Notes: a model not told the origin generated them from the letters alone. DNA of 64,000 bases from Polaromonas sp. SP1 (GCF_003711205.1 NZ_CP031013.1:2026501-2090500); one strand, 5' to 3'. Shown: positions 54,627-63,769, counted from the first letter of the stretch. Program-made: numbers and translations.

Positions 54627-55628
54627 TCACATCGCGCTGCGCGCCTTGCTGGGCGGATGCCCAATCACCCGCTTGAATGCCCGGCTGAACGAAGCCTCGG
54701 AATCAAAACCCAGCCGGTCGGCGGCGGTGGTCACGCGCATGCCGTCCTGCGCAATCCAGCTGCGGGCCTGGAACATGCGGACGCGGGCGACGTACCGGGC
54801 CGGGCTTTCGCCCACCGACTCCTTGAAGGCCTGGGCAAAACTGGATCGCGATGCGCCCATGATGTTTGCCAGCTCGGGCACGCTCCAGTCCTGCTCGGGC
54901 GATGCGTGAATGGCGGCCAGCACCTTGCCGACGCCGGGTGAACGCAGTGCCGTGATCCAGCCGGTCGAGTTGCTGCAGGCGCATTCCACCCAGGCGCGGA
55001 TGATGCTCGCGGCGAGCACGTCGGCCATGCGGGCCAGGATGCCGCAGGCGCCGATGCGGTTCAGCGAGGCTTCACGCTCCATCGCATCGAGCAGCATGGG
55101 CACGCCGGGGTCGCGCTGGGCCAGGTCGCCGGCACGGATCACCTCCGGCATCATGGTGAGCAAGGGGTGCAGGGGATCGAGGTTGAACTTCATGCTGCCG
55201 CAGAACATGACGTGGGACGGTGTTTGTGCTGCGGGCGCTCCGTCGCGCAACAGATAAATATCGTCTGCAATTCGCTCACGTTCAAAGGTTGCGAGGGCTA
55301 CCGGCGGCACCTCGGGCGAACTGGCCAGGGTGTGGGCCGTGCCGCGCGGCAGCAGCACCGCATCACCGGCCTTCAGTTCCATCCACCCGGACTGCGGTGT
55401 GTGCATCCAGCCATCCCCGCCGGCAAAAAAATGAAACCTTGCGGAGGGTTGCGCGGCAAAGGAAATGGCCCATGGCGCATGCATCAGGCAGCGGCCGTAC
55501 TCGACGCCTTCCAGGCGCAAGCCCAGCAGGATTTGGGTGAGCGGGTCGGGCCCCGCGGCGGGAAGGCCGCCTCCGGCCAGAGGCGGCTGAACGACGGGCG
55601 TGAAAGTTCTGGAGGAATCGTCAAGCAT
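54627..55628 (-). CDS. AraC family transcriptional regulator (cupin_6 sensor)
   Basis: 333 residues. N-terminal cupin-like sensor (GDGWMHTPQSGWMELKAGDA near 72-91; GTAHTL) and C-terminal AraC double HTH (residues about 235-333, with MGASRSSFAQAF and FDSEASFSRAFKRVIG). Cupin_6 AraC regulators usually control a neighbouring efflux gene or dehydrogenase. It is divergent from the MFS gene at 55707, and the 55629-55706 gap is the probable operator. The MFS and the MDR-type reductase (56949) are likely targets. Confidence 0.92.
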   Translation of the reverse strand: MLDDSSRTFTPVVQPPLAGGGLPAAGPDPLTQILLGLRLEGVEYGRCLMHAPWAISFAAQPSARFHFFAGGDGWMHTPQSGWMELKAGDAVLLPRGTAHTLASSPEVPPVALATFERERIADDIYLLRDGAPAAQTPSHVMFCGSMKFNLDPLHPLLTMMPEVIRAGDLAQRDPGVPMLLDAMEREASLNRIGACGILARMADVLAASIIRAWVECACSNSTGWITALRSPGVGKVLAAIHASPEQDWSVPELANIMGASRSSFAQAFKESVGESPARYVARVRMFQARSWIAQDGMRVTTAADRLGFDSEASFSRAFKRVIGHPPSKARSAM

Positions 55629-55706
55629 TTCGGCTCTTTCGCCATGGAAAGCTGTCGATGCTAGGCCTAAGCTGGCAACCCTGTCCCCAACAAGGCTTCA
55701 CATTTC

Positions 55707-56933
55707 ATGTCATCTACTTGCTCTTCTGTTTGCCTGGATCCGCTGGCCGCAGGCGTAAACCCATCCAACGACCCGCCCGGCGAGGCGGCCGCTCGCTGGG
55801 CGGCGGTCGCTTCACTGTCCCTCGGTGTGTTTGGCCTGGTCACGGCGGAGTTCCTGCCGGCCAGCCTGCTGACGGCCATGGCGGCCGATCTCCACGTCAC
55901 GGCAGGCGCTGCGGGTCAGGCCGTCACGGCCACGGCATTGGTCGGTGCGGTGGCCGCGCCGAGCATCCCGCTGTTGACGGCGCGCTTCGACCGCAAGCGG
56001 GTGCTGCTGGCACTCACGGCCCTTCTGCTTGTGTCCAACCTGCTGGCGGCGACAGCCGCCACGCTCACGGTGCTGCTGTTTGCGCGTGTGGTGCTCGGCA
56101 TCGCGCTCGGGGGGTTCTGGTCGATGGCGGCGGCACTGACCATGCGCCTGGTGCCTGAGCGCTTGTTCCCGCGCGCGATGTCGCTGGTGTTAACCGGCGT
56201 CTCCATTGCCACCGTCTGCGCGGCGCCCATCGGCGCGTGGATGGGCGACTTATGGGGATGGCGCAGCGCGTTTGTCGCGGCAGGCGCTGTCGGCTTGCTG
56301 GCCTTTGTGGTGCAACTGGTCGCGTTGCCGGCCTTGCCGCCGCGCGACCAGGCCAGCCTGAATGGCCTGCGCGAGCTGCTCACGCGCGGGCCGGTGCGCA
56401 TTGCGCTGCTGGCGGTGCTGCTGGTAATTTGCGGCCACTTCGCGGGCTTCACCTACATCCGGCCCGTGCTGGAAGACGTGACAAAACTTTCCGTGGCGTC
56501 GATTTCTGCCGTGCTGCTGGGCTACGGCATTGGCGGCTTCTTCGGCAACTTCGCGGGGGGATGGCTGGCGGAGCGCAGTGAACGCTACGCCATCGTTGCC
56601 GGCAGCGCCATGATTGCAGCGCTTGCGGCGGCACTGCTCATGGGCGGCGGCTCCACCGTGGTCGCGGCCGTGGCTGTGACGCTATGGGGATTTGCGTTCG
56701 GCGCATTCCCGGTCGGCTTCCAGACCTGGATCGTGCGCGCCGCACCCGACCAGGCCGAGGCCGCAGGCGGCTTGCTGGTGGCCGCGTTCCAGATCGCCAT
56801 TGCCACGGGCGCCATCGCCGGCGGCCTCATGGTCGACTGGACGGGCGCGCTGGGCGCTCCTGCATTTGCATTGGTGGCCGTGGCCCTGGGCGGCCTGCTG
56901 GCATGGCGGCGCGGGCCCTCGGGCCGCGGCTGA
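55707..56933 (+). CDS. MFS transporter (AraJ-like drug/metabolite exporter)
   Basis: 408 residues, twelve helices after an N-terminal Cys/Ser-rich stretch that looks unstructured. LGVFGLVTAEFLPASLLTAMA (39-59) and RFDRKRVLL (loop after helix 2) are typical of the DHA1/AraJ group, which exports sugars or drugs. Divergent from an AraC regulator and 15 bp upstream of an oxidoreductase gene. Confidence 0.9.
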   Translation: MSSTCSSVCLDPLAAGVNPSNDPPGEAAARWAAVASLSLGVFGLVTAEFLPASLLTAMAADLHVTAGAAGQAVTATALVGAVAAPSIPLLTARFDRKRVLLALTALLLVSNLLAATAATLTVLLFARVVLGIALGGFWSMAAALTMRLVPERLFPRAMSLVLTGVSIATVCAAPIGAWMGDLWGWRSAFVAAGAVGLLAFVVQLVALPALPPRDQASLNGLRELLTRGPVRIALLAVLLVICGHFAGFTYIRPVLEDVTKLSVASISAVLLGYGIGGFFGNFAGGWLAERSERYAIVAGSAMIAALAAALLMGGGSTVVAAVAVTLWGFAFGAFPVGFQTWIVRAAPDQAEAAGGLLVAAFQIAIATGAIAGGLMVDWTGALGAPAFALVAVALGGLLAWRRGPSGRG

Positions 56934-56948
56934 GGAGCGAAGGCCATC

Positions 56949-58001
56949 ATGACCCCTCCAAACCCTTCCATGAACAGCCACGTCAACACCAACCGGCGCA
57001 TCACATTGGCAGCGCACCCGCGCGGCCTGCCTGTTGCGTCCGACTTCCATCTTGTGACGGAGCCCGTGCCCCGCGCAGGCGAAGGCCAGGTGCTGCTGCA
57101 AACGCTTTTCCTGTCGCTGGATCCGTATATGCGCAACCTGATGGACGAAATCGGGCCCGGGTACGCACCGCCCGTTCCGCTGGGCGGCACCATGCCGGGC
57201 GGCGCCGTCAGCCGTGTCGTCGACTCAAAGCATCACGCCTATCGTGCGGGTGATCTCGTACTCGCCAACACCGGCTGGCAGGACTACGCAGTGAGCGATG
57301 GGAGCGGCCTGCAGGCCATCGGCAACATGGCCCGTCCGTCGCTGGCGCTGGGCGCGCTCGGCATGCCGGGCTTCACGGCGCATGTCGGCCTGCTCGACAT
57401 CGGCCAGCCCAAGGCGGGTGAAACAGTGGTGGTCGCCGCGGCCACCGGTGCGGTGGGCGCCATGGTCGGCCAGATCGCAAAACGCAAAGGCGCCCGCGTG
57501 GTGGGCATCGCCGGCGGCGCCGGCAAGTGCCGGCAAGCGGTTGACGAGCTGGGCTTTGATGCCTGCGTTGACCGGCACGGGCCGATGTTTGCGGCGCAGC
57601 TTGCGGCCGCGTGCCCCGCGGGCATCGACGTGTACTTTGAAAACGTCGGCGGTGATGTGTTGTCGGCAGTCCTTCCGCTTTTCAATATCGGCGCCCGCAT
57701 GCCGGTGTGCGGCTTTGTCGCGCACTACAACGACACGGCAGACTCACCCGGCGCCAATCAGTTGCCGCATTTCCTGGCCGCCATCCTGCAAAAGCGTGTG
57801 CGGGTTCAGGGATTCATCATTCTTGACCACTACGGCGAGCGCTTTGACGGGTTCCGCCGCGAAATGGATGAATGGGTCAACAGCGGGCAGGTCAAGGCGC
57901 AGGAGCATTTGGTGGACGGCCTCCTGAATGCGCCCGCCGTGCTGTCGGACCTGCTGCAGGGCCGCCACAGCGGCAAGGTGGTGGTCCGCGTAGCCGCGTA
58001 G
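56949..58001 (+). CDS. MDR-type NADP-dependent oxidoreductase (CurA/LTB4DH family)
   Basis: 350 residues. SLDPYMRNLM (57-66) and AATGAVGAMVGQIAK (NADPH-binding) are features of zinc-independent MDR enzymes such as curcumin reductase CurA and leukotriene B4 dehydrogenase. They reduce double bonds next to carbonyls. The final codons (VRVAA, stop) are in an 8-bp tandem repeat (57991-58014). Probably in one transcript with the MFS gene. Confidence 0.92.
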   Translation: MTPPNPSMNSHVNTNRRITLAAHPRGLPVASDFHLVTEPVPRAGEGQVLLQTLFLSLDPYMRNLMDEIGPGYAPPVPLGGTMPGGAVSRVVDSKHHAYRAGDLVLANTGWQDYAVSDGSGLQAIGNMARPSLALGALGMPGFTAHVGLLDIGQPKAGETVVVAAATGAVGAMVGQIAKRKGARVVGIAGGAGKCRQAVDELGFDACVDRHGPMFAAQLAAACPAGIDVYFENVGGDVLSAVLPLFNIGARMPVCGFVAHYNDTADSPGANQLPHFLAAILQKRVRVQGFIILDHYGERFDGFRREMDEWVNSGQVKAQEHLVDGLLNAPAVLSDLLQGRHSGKVVVRVAA

Positions 58002-58017
58002 CCGCGTAGCCGCGTAG
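57986..58017. repeat. 8-bp tandem repeat (TAGCCGCG)3 over the stop codon
   Basis: TAGCCGCG at 57991, 57999 and 58007, followed by TAG, and preceded by CCGCG. The oxidoreductase stop is the TAG at 57999-58001. Confidence 0.8.
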
Positions 58018-58049
58018 AGGCCTGGATGTGGCGCGTTGCCCTGGCAGCC

Positions 58050-59474
58050 TCAGGGCCTGGCCATGACCGCTTTGAGCCGCCGCACCGCTGCCGCGGCTTG
58101 TTCGGGCGTCGCGAAGTTGGCAAAGCCCATGAGCAAGCCACCCTGCGATGACTTGCGCATCCGCCAGTCGCTCAATGCCTGGACGGCCAGGCCTTTGGCT
58201 TCAGCGGCTGCTGTCACGGCTTTGTCGCTGTGGCGCTTGTTGAGGTAGGTCAGCACCTGGATGCCGCCCGCCTGGTGCTGGACATGCAGGTCGTCGCCGA
58301 GCGTCGCCGTCAGTGCCTCCACCAGGTAAGCGCGCCGCTCTGCATAGAGGGTTCGCATCTTGCTGAGATGCCGCGCAAAGTGGCCCTGTTCCATAAAGCT
58401 GGCCACCATGGCCTGCGGCAATATGGAGCCGGGACCGGGAAGGTAATTCACCGCCTCCCTGAACTTGCCGAGCTGCGACGCAGGCACCACCAGGTAGGCC
58501 AGCCGCAAACCCGGGAACAGCACCTTGCTGAAGGTGCCGGTGTAGACCACCCGCCCATCACGGTCCAGGCTTTTGAGTGCGGGCAAGGGCCGGCCGTGGT
58601 AGCGGAACTCGCTGTCGTAGTCGTCTTCGATGATCCAGGCCTGGCTGCGCCGCGCCCAGTCCAGCAACTCCAGCCGCCGCGGCAGCGACAGCGCAGAGCC
58701 CATCGGGCTTTGGTGCGTGGGCGTCACCACTACAAAGCGCGCATCGGCGGCGCGTTGCTGGCCGGCACGCACGTTCAAGCCTTCGTCATCGACAGGCACC
58801 GGCTCCAGGCGCAGGCCGGAATGTTCGAGGAACTGCCGCGCGAGGATGTAGCCCGGGTCTTCGTACCAGCCTACGTCTCCCGCTTGCAGCAGCGCGTGGC
58901 GCACGAGTTCGAGCGCGCCCCGGTAGCCCGCGGTGACGAAGACCTGCTCGTGCGAACAGGTGATGCCGCGCGAGATGCCCAGGTAGGTGGCAATGGCGCG
59001 CCGCAAAGGCCCGTAGCCGGAGGGATCCGGATAGCTCATCGTCGCGGTCTCCAGCGTGCGCAGGCTGCGCCCGGCCAGGCGGGCCCAGACCTTTCGCGGA
59101 AACGCATCCAGTGCCGGAAAGCCCATTTGAAACGGCAGGACCTTGCCGGCCTTGTCCAGCTCGCGGGTGGATGCGCCGGCAGGCAGCGCAGGCGCCTTGG
59201 CGCGGCCCGGCTCCGCCAGGTTTCCCAGCCGCGGGGAGACGACGGTTCCCGCAGCGCCGTTGGCGACGAAATAACCTTCGCTCACCAGGATCTGGTAGGC
59301 CTTTTCGACCGTGCCCCGTGCCAGGTTCAGCTCGCTGGCAAGGCTGCGCACGGAGGGTACGCGGTCCCCGGGGCGCAGCTTGCCACTGGCGATCGACTCG
59401 CGGAAACGGCGGTACAGCTGCAAATAGATCGCAGCGTCCTGCTCGCGGCTGGGTTGGAGGTCCTGCAAGTCCAT
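58050..59474 (-). CDS. MocR/PdxR-type regulator (GntR HTH + aminotransferase fold)
   Basis: 474 residues. GntR-type HTH (PSVRSLASELNLARGTVEKAY, about residues 40-60), then the aminotransferase-like domain with TFSKVLFPG (PLP lysine). Members such as PdxR control vitamin B6 or other small-molecule genes. It is divergent from the GNAT gene (59608), with a dyad CCTAT-GCC-ATAGG at 59527-59539 in the gap and ATGTCC/GGACAT (59498/59538) around it. The GNAT is its likely target. Confidence 0.9.
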   Translation of the reverse strand: MDLQDLQPSREQDAAIYLQLYRRFRESIASGKLRPGDRVPSVRSLASELNLARGTVEKAYQILVSEGYFVANGAAGTVVSPRLGNLAEPGRAKAPALPAGASTRELDKAGKVLPFQMGFPALDAFPRKVWARLAGRSLRTLETATMSYPDPSGYGPLRRAIATYLGISRGITCSHEQVFVTAGYRGALELVRHALLQAGDVGWYEDPGYILARQFLEHSGLRLEPVPVDDEGLNVRAGQQRAADARFVVVTPTHQSPMGSALSLPRRLELLDWARRSQAWIIEDDYDSEFRYHGRPLPALKSLDRDGRVVYTGTFSKVLFPGLRLAYLVVPASQLGKFREAVNYLPGPGSILPQAMVASFMEQGHFARHLSKMRTLYAERRAYLVEALTATLGDDLHVQHQAGGIQVLTYLNKRHSDKAVTAAAEAKGLAVQALSDWRMRKSSQGGLLMGFANFATPEQAAAAVRRLKAVMARP

Positions 59475-59526
59475 CAGCGATGTCTCCGGTGTTGTAGATG
59501 TCCCATGAATCTAGTCAATTCTTGCA

Positions 59527-59539
59527 CCTATGCCATAGG
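59527..59539. promoter_or_regulatory. MocR operator candidate
   Basis: CCTAT-GCC-ATAGG dyad, with outer ATGTCC (59498-59503) and GGACAT (59538-59543). Lies between the MocR regulator and the GNAT gene. Confidence 0.4.
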
Positions 59540-59607
59540 ACATTATTTTCCTACAGTGAAGCCTGTTGACCAAGAAGGTTCGACAAGGAAGTTCGACAAG
59601 GATTCAC

Positions 59608-60048
59608 ATGAGCACTTTTCAATTGCGCCTGATCGACGGCGACCAGGACTATCAGGCCAGTTTCAACGTCATGCGCGAGCTGCGTCCGCACCTCACTGAC
59701 GCAACCGCATTTGCCGCGCAGGTACGCCGCCAGGCCGCACAGGGCTATCGCCTGCTGGCCGGCTGGCAAGGCGGCGAGGTCAAGGGCCTGGCCGGCTACC
59801 GCCTCCAGGAGAACCTGATCTACGGGCGCTTTCTGTATGTCGACGACCTGGTGGCGACTGCCGAAGCCCGCCGCTGCGGCCTGGGCGCTGCCTTGATCGA
59901 GGCTGTGCGCGAAGAGGCGCTGCAGCAAGGCTGCGCCAACCTTGTTCTCGACACCGGGCTGGCAAACGCGCTGGGCCAGCGCTTTTATTTCCGCCAGGGC
60001 CTGCTGGCCGTGGGAATGCATTTCCGCCAGGCGTTGCAGGCCACATAA
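59608..60048 (+). CDS. GNAT family N-acetyltransferase
   Basis: 146 residues from ATG 59608. Acetyl-CoA loop RRCGLGAALIEAVREEA (about 88-104) and YVDDLVA beta strand are present; substrate unknown. The upstream region has the 12-bp GTTCGACAAGGA twice (59578 and 59591), so the Shine-Dalgarno is duplicated; only the second is at the right distance. Likely under the divergent MocR regulator. Confidence 0.88.
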   Translation: MSTFQLRLIDGDQDYQASFNVMRELRPHLTDATAFAAQVRRQAAQGYRLLAGWQGGEVKGLAGYRLQENLIYGRFLYVDDLVATAEARRCGLGAALIEAVREEALQQGCANLVLDTGLANALGQRFYFRQGLLAVGMHFRQALQAT

Positions 60049-60050
60049 AC

Positions 60051-60077
60051 CACACAGAACACACAGAACACACAGAC
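60051..60077. repeat. 9-bp tandem repeat (CACACAGAA)3
   Basis: Units at 60051, 60060 and 60069, flanked on both sides by CCACATAAACC (60041-60051 and 60077-60087), the first of which ends the GNAT gene. Looks like a slippage-generated array. Confidence 0.7.
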
Positions 60078-60125
60078 CACATAAACCGCGTTTTATTTTT
60101 TGACTGAATTTGACTGGAGATTTTT

Positions 60126-60560
60126 ATGAGCATGCCCAAACGTTTGCCTTATCACACCCTTTCTCCCGCAGCCTACCAAGGCTTGGGCGCCACCAAAAAG
60201 GCCCTCGAAAGCAGCCCCCTCGGCAAGCAGCTGATCGAGCTGGCCTGGCTGCGCATGTCGCAGATCAATGGCTGCTCCTTTTGCCTGGAGATGCATTCGA
60301 AAGCGCTGCGCGCCGGCGGCATGGCGGACGCCAAGCTGGACAGCCTGGCCGGCTGGCGTGTGTCGGATCATTTCAGCGAGCGCGAACGTGCCGCACTGGC
60401 GTGGACGGAATCACTGACCCATGTGGACAAGACGCATGCGCCGGATGAAGACTATGAGCCGCTCAAGGCGCTTTTCAGCGAGGTCGAAATATCCGACCTG
60501 TGTTTTGCCATTGCCCTGATGAGCGGCTTCAACCGCCTGGCCATCGGCATGCGGCAATAA
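60126..60560 (+). CDS. Carboxymuconolactone decarboxylase family (AhpD-like) protein
   Basis: 144 residues. The CSFCLEMHSKAL motif (about 50-61) with CxxC three residues from a histidine is the AhpD-type redox centre. Members act as alkylhydroperoxidase-like thiol oxidoreductases. ATG 60126, with ATG 60132 as alternative. 18 bp before the azoreductase gene; a redox-detoxification pair is suggested. Confidence 0.92.
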   Translation: MSMPKRLPYHTLSPAAYQGLGATKKALESSPLGKQLIELAWLRMSQINGCSFCLEMHSKALRAGGMADAKLDSLAGWRVSDHFSERERAALAWTESLTHVDKTHAPDEDYEPLKALFSEVEISDLCFAIALMSGFNRLAIGMRQ

Positions 60561-60578
60561 GGGGCTGGAGAAGCTGGT

Positions 60579-61217
60579 ATGAAAATTTTGCGTATCGACT
60601 GCAGCCCGAGGGCTGAGTCACAAAGCCGGAAACTTTCGGCAGCCCTCGTTGAGCGGCTTCTGGCCATGGACCCTGATGCACATGTCACGCACCGTGACCT
60701 GGGCCGCGAGCCCATTGCCCACCCGGAGGCCGACTACGCCTGGGCGCTTTCGTCGCCGGCGACGCTATCTGCCGGAGAAGCGAAAGGAGCCATGCGCCTG
60801 TCGGAAACCTTGATCCGGGAAGTGGAGGCCGCCGATGTGCTGGTCATCGGCACCCCGATGAACAACTTCACCGTGCCTTCGGTGTTCAAGGCCTGGATCG
60901 ACCAGCTCCTGCGGGTAGGCCGCACCATCGGCATGTCCGCCACCGGCGAGAAGATCGGCCTGCTGCAAGACAAGCCGGTGTACGTCGGCATCGCCTCCGG
61001 CGGCTCATTCACCGGTGCGCGCGCCAACCAGCCCGACTTCCTGACGCCTTACCTGACGGCTGCCTTGGGCTGCGTAGGGCTGAAGTCCTTGCAGTTTTTT
61101 CCGGTGCAGGGAACGGCGTTCCTGAACGATGAGCAACTGGCCGCGGTCCGGGAGACGGTGCTCGCCACCCTGGAGGTGTCGAAGCCCGGCCTCGAAATGG
61201 CTGCGGAGGCCCGATAA
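60579..61217 (+). CDS. azoR: FMN-dependent NADH-azoreductase
   Basis: 212 residues, flavodoxin-like fold. CSPRAESQSRKLS (phosphate loop of FMN), GTPMNNFTVPSVFKAW (about 90-105) and the IASGGSFTG stretch fit AzoR, which reduces azo dyes and quinones with NAD(P)H. It follows the AhpD-like gene by 18 bp. The gene ends 9 bp before the convergent LysR gene. Confidence 0.93.
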   Translation: MKILRIDCSPRAESQSRKLSAALVERLLAMDPDAHVTHRDLGREPIAHPEADYAWALSSPATLSAGEAKGAMRLSETLIREVEAADVLVIGTPMNNFTVPSVFKAWIDQLLRVGRTIGMSATGEKIGLLQDKPVYVGIASGGSFTGARANQPDFLTPYLTAALGCVGLKSLQFFPVQGTAFLNDEQLAAVRETVLATLEVSKPGLEMAAEAR

Positions 61218-61226
61218 CGGCCGAAG

Positions 61227-62114
61227 TCAGCCCGGATCCGCCAGCGATTGCGCCAGAAAATCCACCAACGCCAGAACACGCCGGCTGGGCAGGCCGCCGG
61301 GGTGCACCGCATAGAGGTCGCTGGGCCCCACCACATAGTTTTCGAGCGCCGTCTCCAGCGTGCCGGCCTGCAGCTCATGCTGGATGTCCAGGCGGTTCTT
61401 GAAGGCGATGCCGACGCCGGCCAACGCCCAGTCACGCAGGATGCTGCCGTCATCCACCTGCCGGTCGCCGGAGACCTTGATGCTGAAGGGCTTCGAACCC
61501 TCGCGAAACGGCCAGGCGACCAGGGGCGCCCCCGGCCGCGCCAGCACCAGGCAGTTGTGGTCGGCCAGGTCTTTGGGGTGCACAGGCTTTCCGGCCCGGG
61601 CCCAGTAGGCGGGTGAGGCGCACACCAGCCGTTCGTTTCGCAGCAGCAGGCGGGCACGCAGGCTGGAGTCGGGCAGGGGCCCGTTGCGCAGCGCCAGGTC
61701 GATCTGCTCGTCCATCAGGTCCAGGTTGCTGTCGTTCAGCATCAGGCTGATGTGAATGCCGGGATGGCCGGCCTGAAACGCGTCCAGGCAGGCGCGCAGT
61801 TTCGAGCGGCCAAAGTCATGCGAGGCGGTCACGCGGATCGGCCCGGTCAGCGGCCCTTCCTGCCGCAGCCCCGACATGGCGGCGTCCCAGTCGGACACCA
61901 GGCGGCGCGCGTCGGCCAGCAGCCTTTCGCCCTCATGCGTGAAAACCAGGCGCCGGGTGGAGCGGACCATCAGCCGCGCACCAACCTCCTCTTCCAGCTG
62001 GTTGATCGCCAGCGTGACGGTGGAGGTGGCAATCGCGCGTTGCCGCGCCACCTGCGAAAAGCTTCCGGCTTCCGCGGTTTCCATGAACATCCTCAGTGCG
62101 TCGATCCGGTCCAT
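61227..62114 (-). CDS. LysR-type transcriptional regulator
   Basis: 295 residues. HTH SFSQVARQRAIATSTVTLAI (residues 18-37), LysR substrate domain following. The FMETAEAGSFSQVA type N-terminus is common in LysR regulators that control nearby SDR or reductase genes. Divergent from the SDR at 62233 with a T-N11-A box at 62131-62145, so the SDR and perhaps the nitroreductase are the likely targets. Confidence 0.92.
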   Translation of the reverse strand: MDRIDALRMFMETAEAGSFSQVARQRAIATSTVTLAINQLEEEVGARLMVRSTRRLVFTHEGERLLADARRLVSDWDAAMSGLRQEGPLTGPIRVTASHDFGRSKLRACLDAFQAGHPGIHISLMLNDSNLDLMDEQIDLALRNGPLPDSSLRARLLLRNERLVCASPAYWARAGKPVHPKDLADHNCLVLARPGAPLVAWPFREGSKPFSIKVSGDRQVDDGSILRDWALAGVGIAFKNRLDIQHELQAGTLETALENYVVGPSDLYAVHPGGLPSRRVLALVDFLAQSLADPG

Positions 62115-62130
62115 GCGTCGTGTCTCATCT

Positions 62131-62145
62131 TTCGAATTTATCGAA
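62131..62145. promoter_or_regulatory. LysR operator candidate (TTCGA-N5-TCGAA)
   Basis: TTCGAATTTATCGAA is a perfect dyad containing a T-N11-A core (62132 to 62144), between the LysR gene and the SDR gene in an AT-rich gap. Confidence 0.55.
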
Positions 62146-62232
62146 TAGTGAATTTGATATCGAGGCGATTATCAATGAACGGCAAATGATTCACAGTAGA
62201 GCCCATCACAGGAACACGCGCAAGGAGCTTTC

Positions 62233-63021
62233 ATGATCATCGACTTCACGGGACGCCGGGTTCTGATTACCGGCTCAACCAGCGGCATCGGCTTTGCCAC
62301 TGCCAAAGGCTTTCTGGCGGCAGGGGCGAATGTCGTCATCAACGGGCGCAGCGACAAGAGCGTGGCCGCCGCCATCGCACAACTGGGCGGAGCAGCGGGC
62401 AAGGTCGAGGGTTTTGCCGGCGACCTGAGCGATGAAGCGGCCTGCGCGCGGCTGGTGACCCAGTACCCGGACTTCGACATCCTGATCAACAACCTCGGCA
62501 TATTCGGGCCGCAGGACTTTTTCGAAACGCCCAACAGCGAATGGCGGCGGTTCTTTGAGGTCAACGTCATGTCGGGCGTGCAGCTGTCCAGGGCCTATGG
62601 GCCCGGCATGGCGCGGCGCGGCTGGGGGCGGATTGTTTTTATCTCGTCGGAGTCGGGCGTCAACATTCCCGCAGACATGATCCATTACGGTTTCACCAAA
62701 ACCGCCCAGCTGGCGGTGTCGCGCGGCCTGGCCAAACGCCTGGCCGGAACAGGCGTCACGGTCAATGCCGTGCTGCCCGGCCCCACACTTTCCGAGGGCG
62801 TGGCCGACATGCTCAAGGCCGATGTGGAGCGCACCGGCCAGAGCCTTGAGAAGGTCGCGGCCGATTTCGTCAACACCCACAGAAGCTCTTCCATCATCCG
62901 GCGCGCGGCCCGTGTCGAGGAAGTGGCCAACATGATCCTCTACGCCAGCTCCGAGCAGGCGTCCGCTACGACGGGCGCAGCGCTTCGGGTCGACGGCGGT
63001 GTTGTGGACACCGTGGTCTAG
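62233..63021 (+). CDS. SDR family oxidoreductase
   Basis: 262 residues. TGSTSGIGFA (nucleotide motif), NNLGIFG, SSESG...YGFTK (catalytic Ser, Tyr, Lys), and the PGPTLSEG substrate region. Classical SDR of the 3-ketoacyl or sugar-dehydrogenase type; substrate unknown. Under the divergent LysR gene; it may act with the nitroreductase gene that follows after 110 bp. Ends before a hairpin at 63080-63099. Confidence 0.92.
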   Translation: MIIDFTGRRVLITGSTSGIGFATAKGFLAAGANVVINGRSDKSVAAAIAQLGGAAGKVEGFAGDLSDEAACARLVTQYPDFDILINNLGIFGPQDFFETPNSEWRRFFEVNVMSGVQLSRAYGPGMARRGWGRIVFISSESGVNIPADMIHYGFTKTAQLAVSRGLAKRLAGTGVTVNAVLPGPTLSEGVADMLKADVERTGQSLEKVAADFVNTHRSSSIIRRAARVEEVANMILYASSEQASATTGAALRVDGGVVDTVV

Positions 63022-63079
63022 CCCCCGGTCCACCCGCTCGCGGCAGCCCGCCGCATTCATCCATCCGTCCATCCTTGAG

Positions 63080-63099
63080 CCTTGCCGCGACCGGCAAGG
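63080..63099. terminator. Hairpin between SDR and nitroreductase
   Basis: CCTTGCCG, loop CGAC, CGGCAAGG, 8-bp stem, followed by CGGGGATTCTTTCG with few T. A weak terminator or processing site. Confidence 0.45.
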
Positions 63100-63131
63100 C
63101 GGGGATTCTTTCGTCCAAAAAAGGAATAGCC

Positions 63132-63764
63132 ATGACTCACCCCTTCAACCCCTCCAGCTTTATCCAGGCCATCGAAGAGCGCCGCACCACCAATCTGTTC
63201 GATGCATCGCAAAGCATCGACGACGCGCAGATCCAGGAGCTCATCCGCCTGGCCACCAAGGCGCCGACCTCCTTCAACCTGCAGAACTGGCGATTCATTG
63301 CCGTGCGCACGGCCGAGGCCAAGGCGCGGCTGCGTAAGCTCGCATGGGACCAGGCCAAGGTGACGGACGCCGCGGTCACTTTTATTGTGTGCGGCCAGTT
63401 GCCCAACGCCCAGACCTTGCCGGACAGGCTCGCACCGTCTGTGGACGCCGGATTCATGCCCGCGGCGATGGTGCCCGGCTGGCAAGGCGCTGCCGCAAGC
63501 CTGTACTTCGAGCAACCGCAGCGCCAGCGCGACGAGGCGATCCGCTCTGCGGCCCTGGGCGCCGGCACGCTGATGTATGCGGCGCAGGCCATGGGCCTGG
63601 GTTCGGCGCCCATGATCGGTTTTGATGCCGAAGCGGTGTCGCGCGAGTTCGGGCTGGCGGCGGAAGAAGTCCCCGCGCTGCTGGTCGCGGTGGGTGTTGC
63701 CGCACCTGAAAACTGGCCGCAAAAACCGCGGCGCCCGCTATCGCAGGTTTTGCAGCTGGTCTAG
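63132..63764 (+). CDS. Nitroreductase family protein
   Basis: 210 residues from ATG 63132, which follows AAGGAA. RRTTNLFDASQ (17-27), TKAPTSFNLQNWRF (43-56, FMN-binding) and MGLGSAPMIGFD near 155 are nitroreductase features. FMN-dependent, it may reduce nitro compounds, quinones or enones. The neighbouring SDR and azoreductase suggest a role in electrophile detoxification, which is inference. Confidence 0.9.
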   Translation: MTHPFNPSSFIQAIEERRTTNLFDASQSIDDAQIQELIRLATKAPTSFNLQNWRFIAVRTAEAKARLRKLAWDQAKVTDAAVTFIVCGQLPNAQTLPDRLAPSVDAGFMPAAMVPGWQGAAASLYFEQPQRQRDEAIRSAALGAGTLMYAAQAMGLGSAPMIGFDAEAVSREFGLAAEEVPALLVAVGVAAPENWPQKPRRPLSQVLQLV

Positions 63765-63769
63765 CAATT

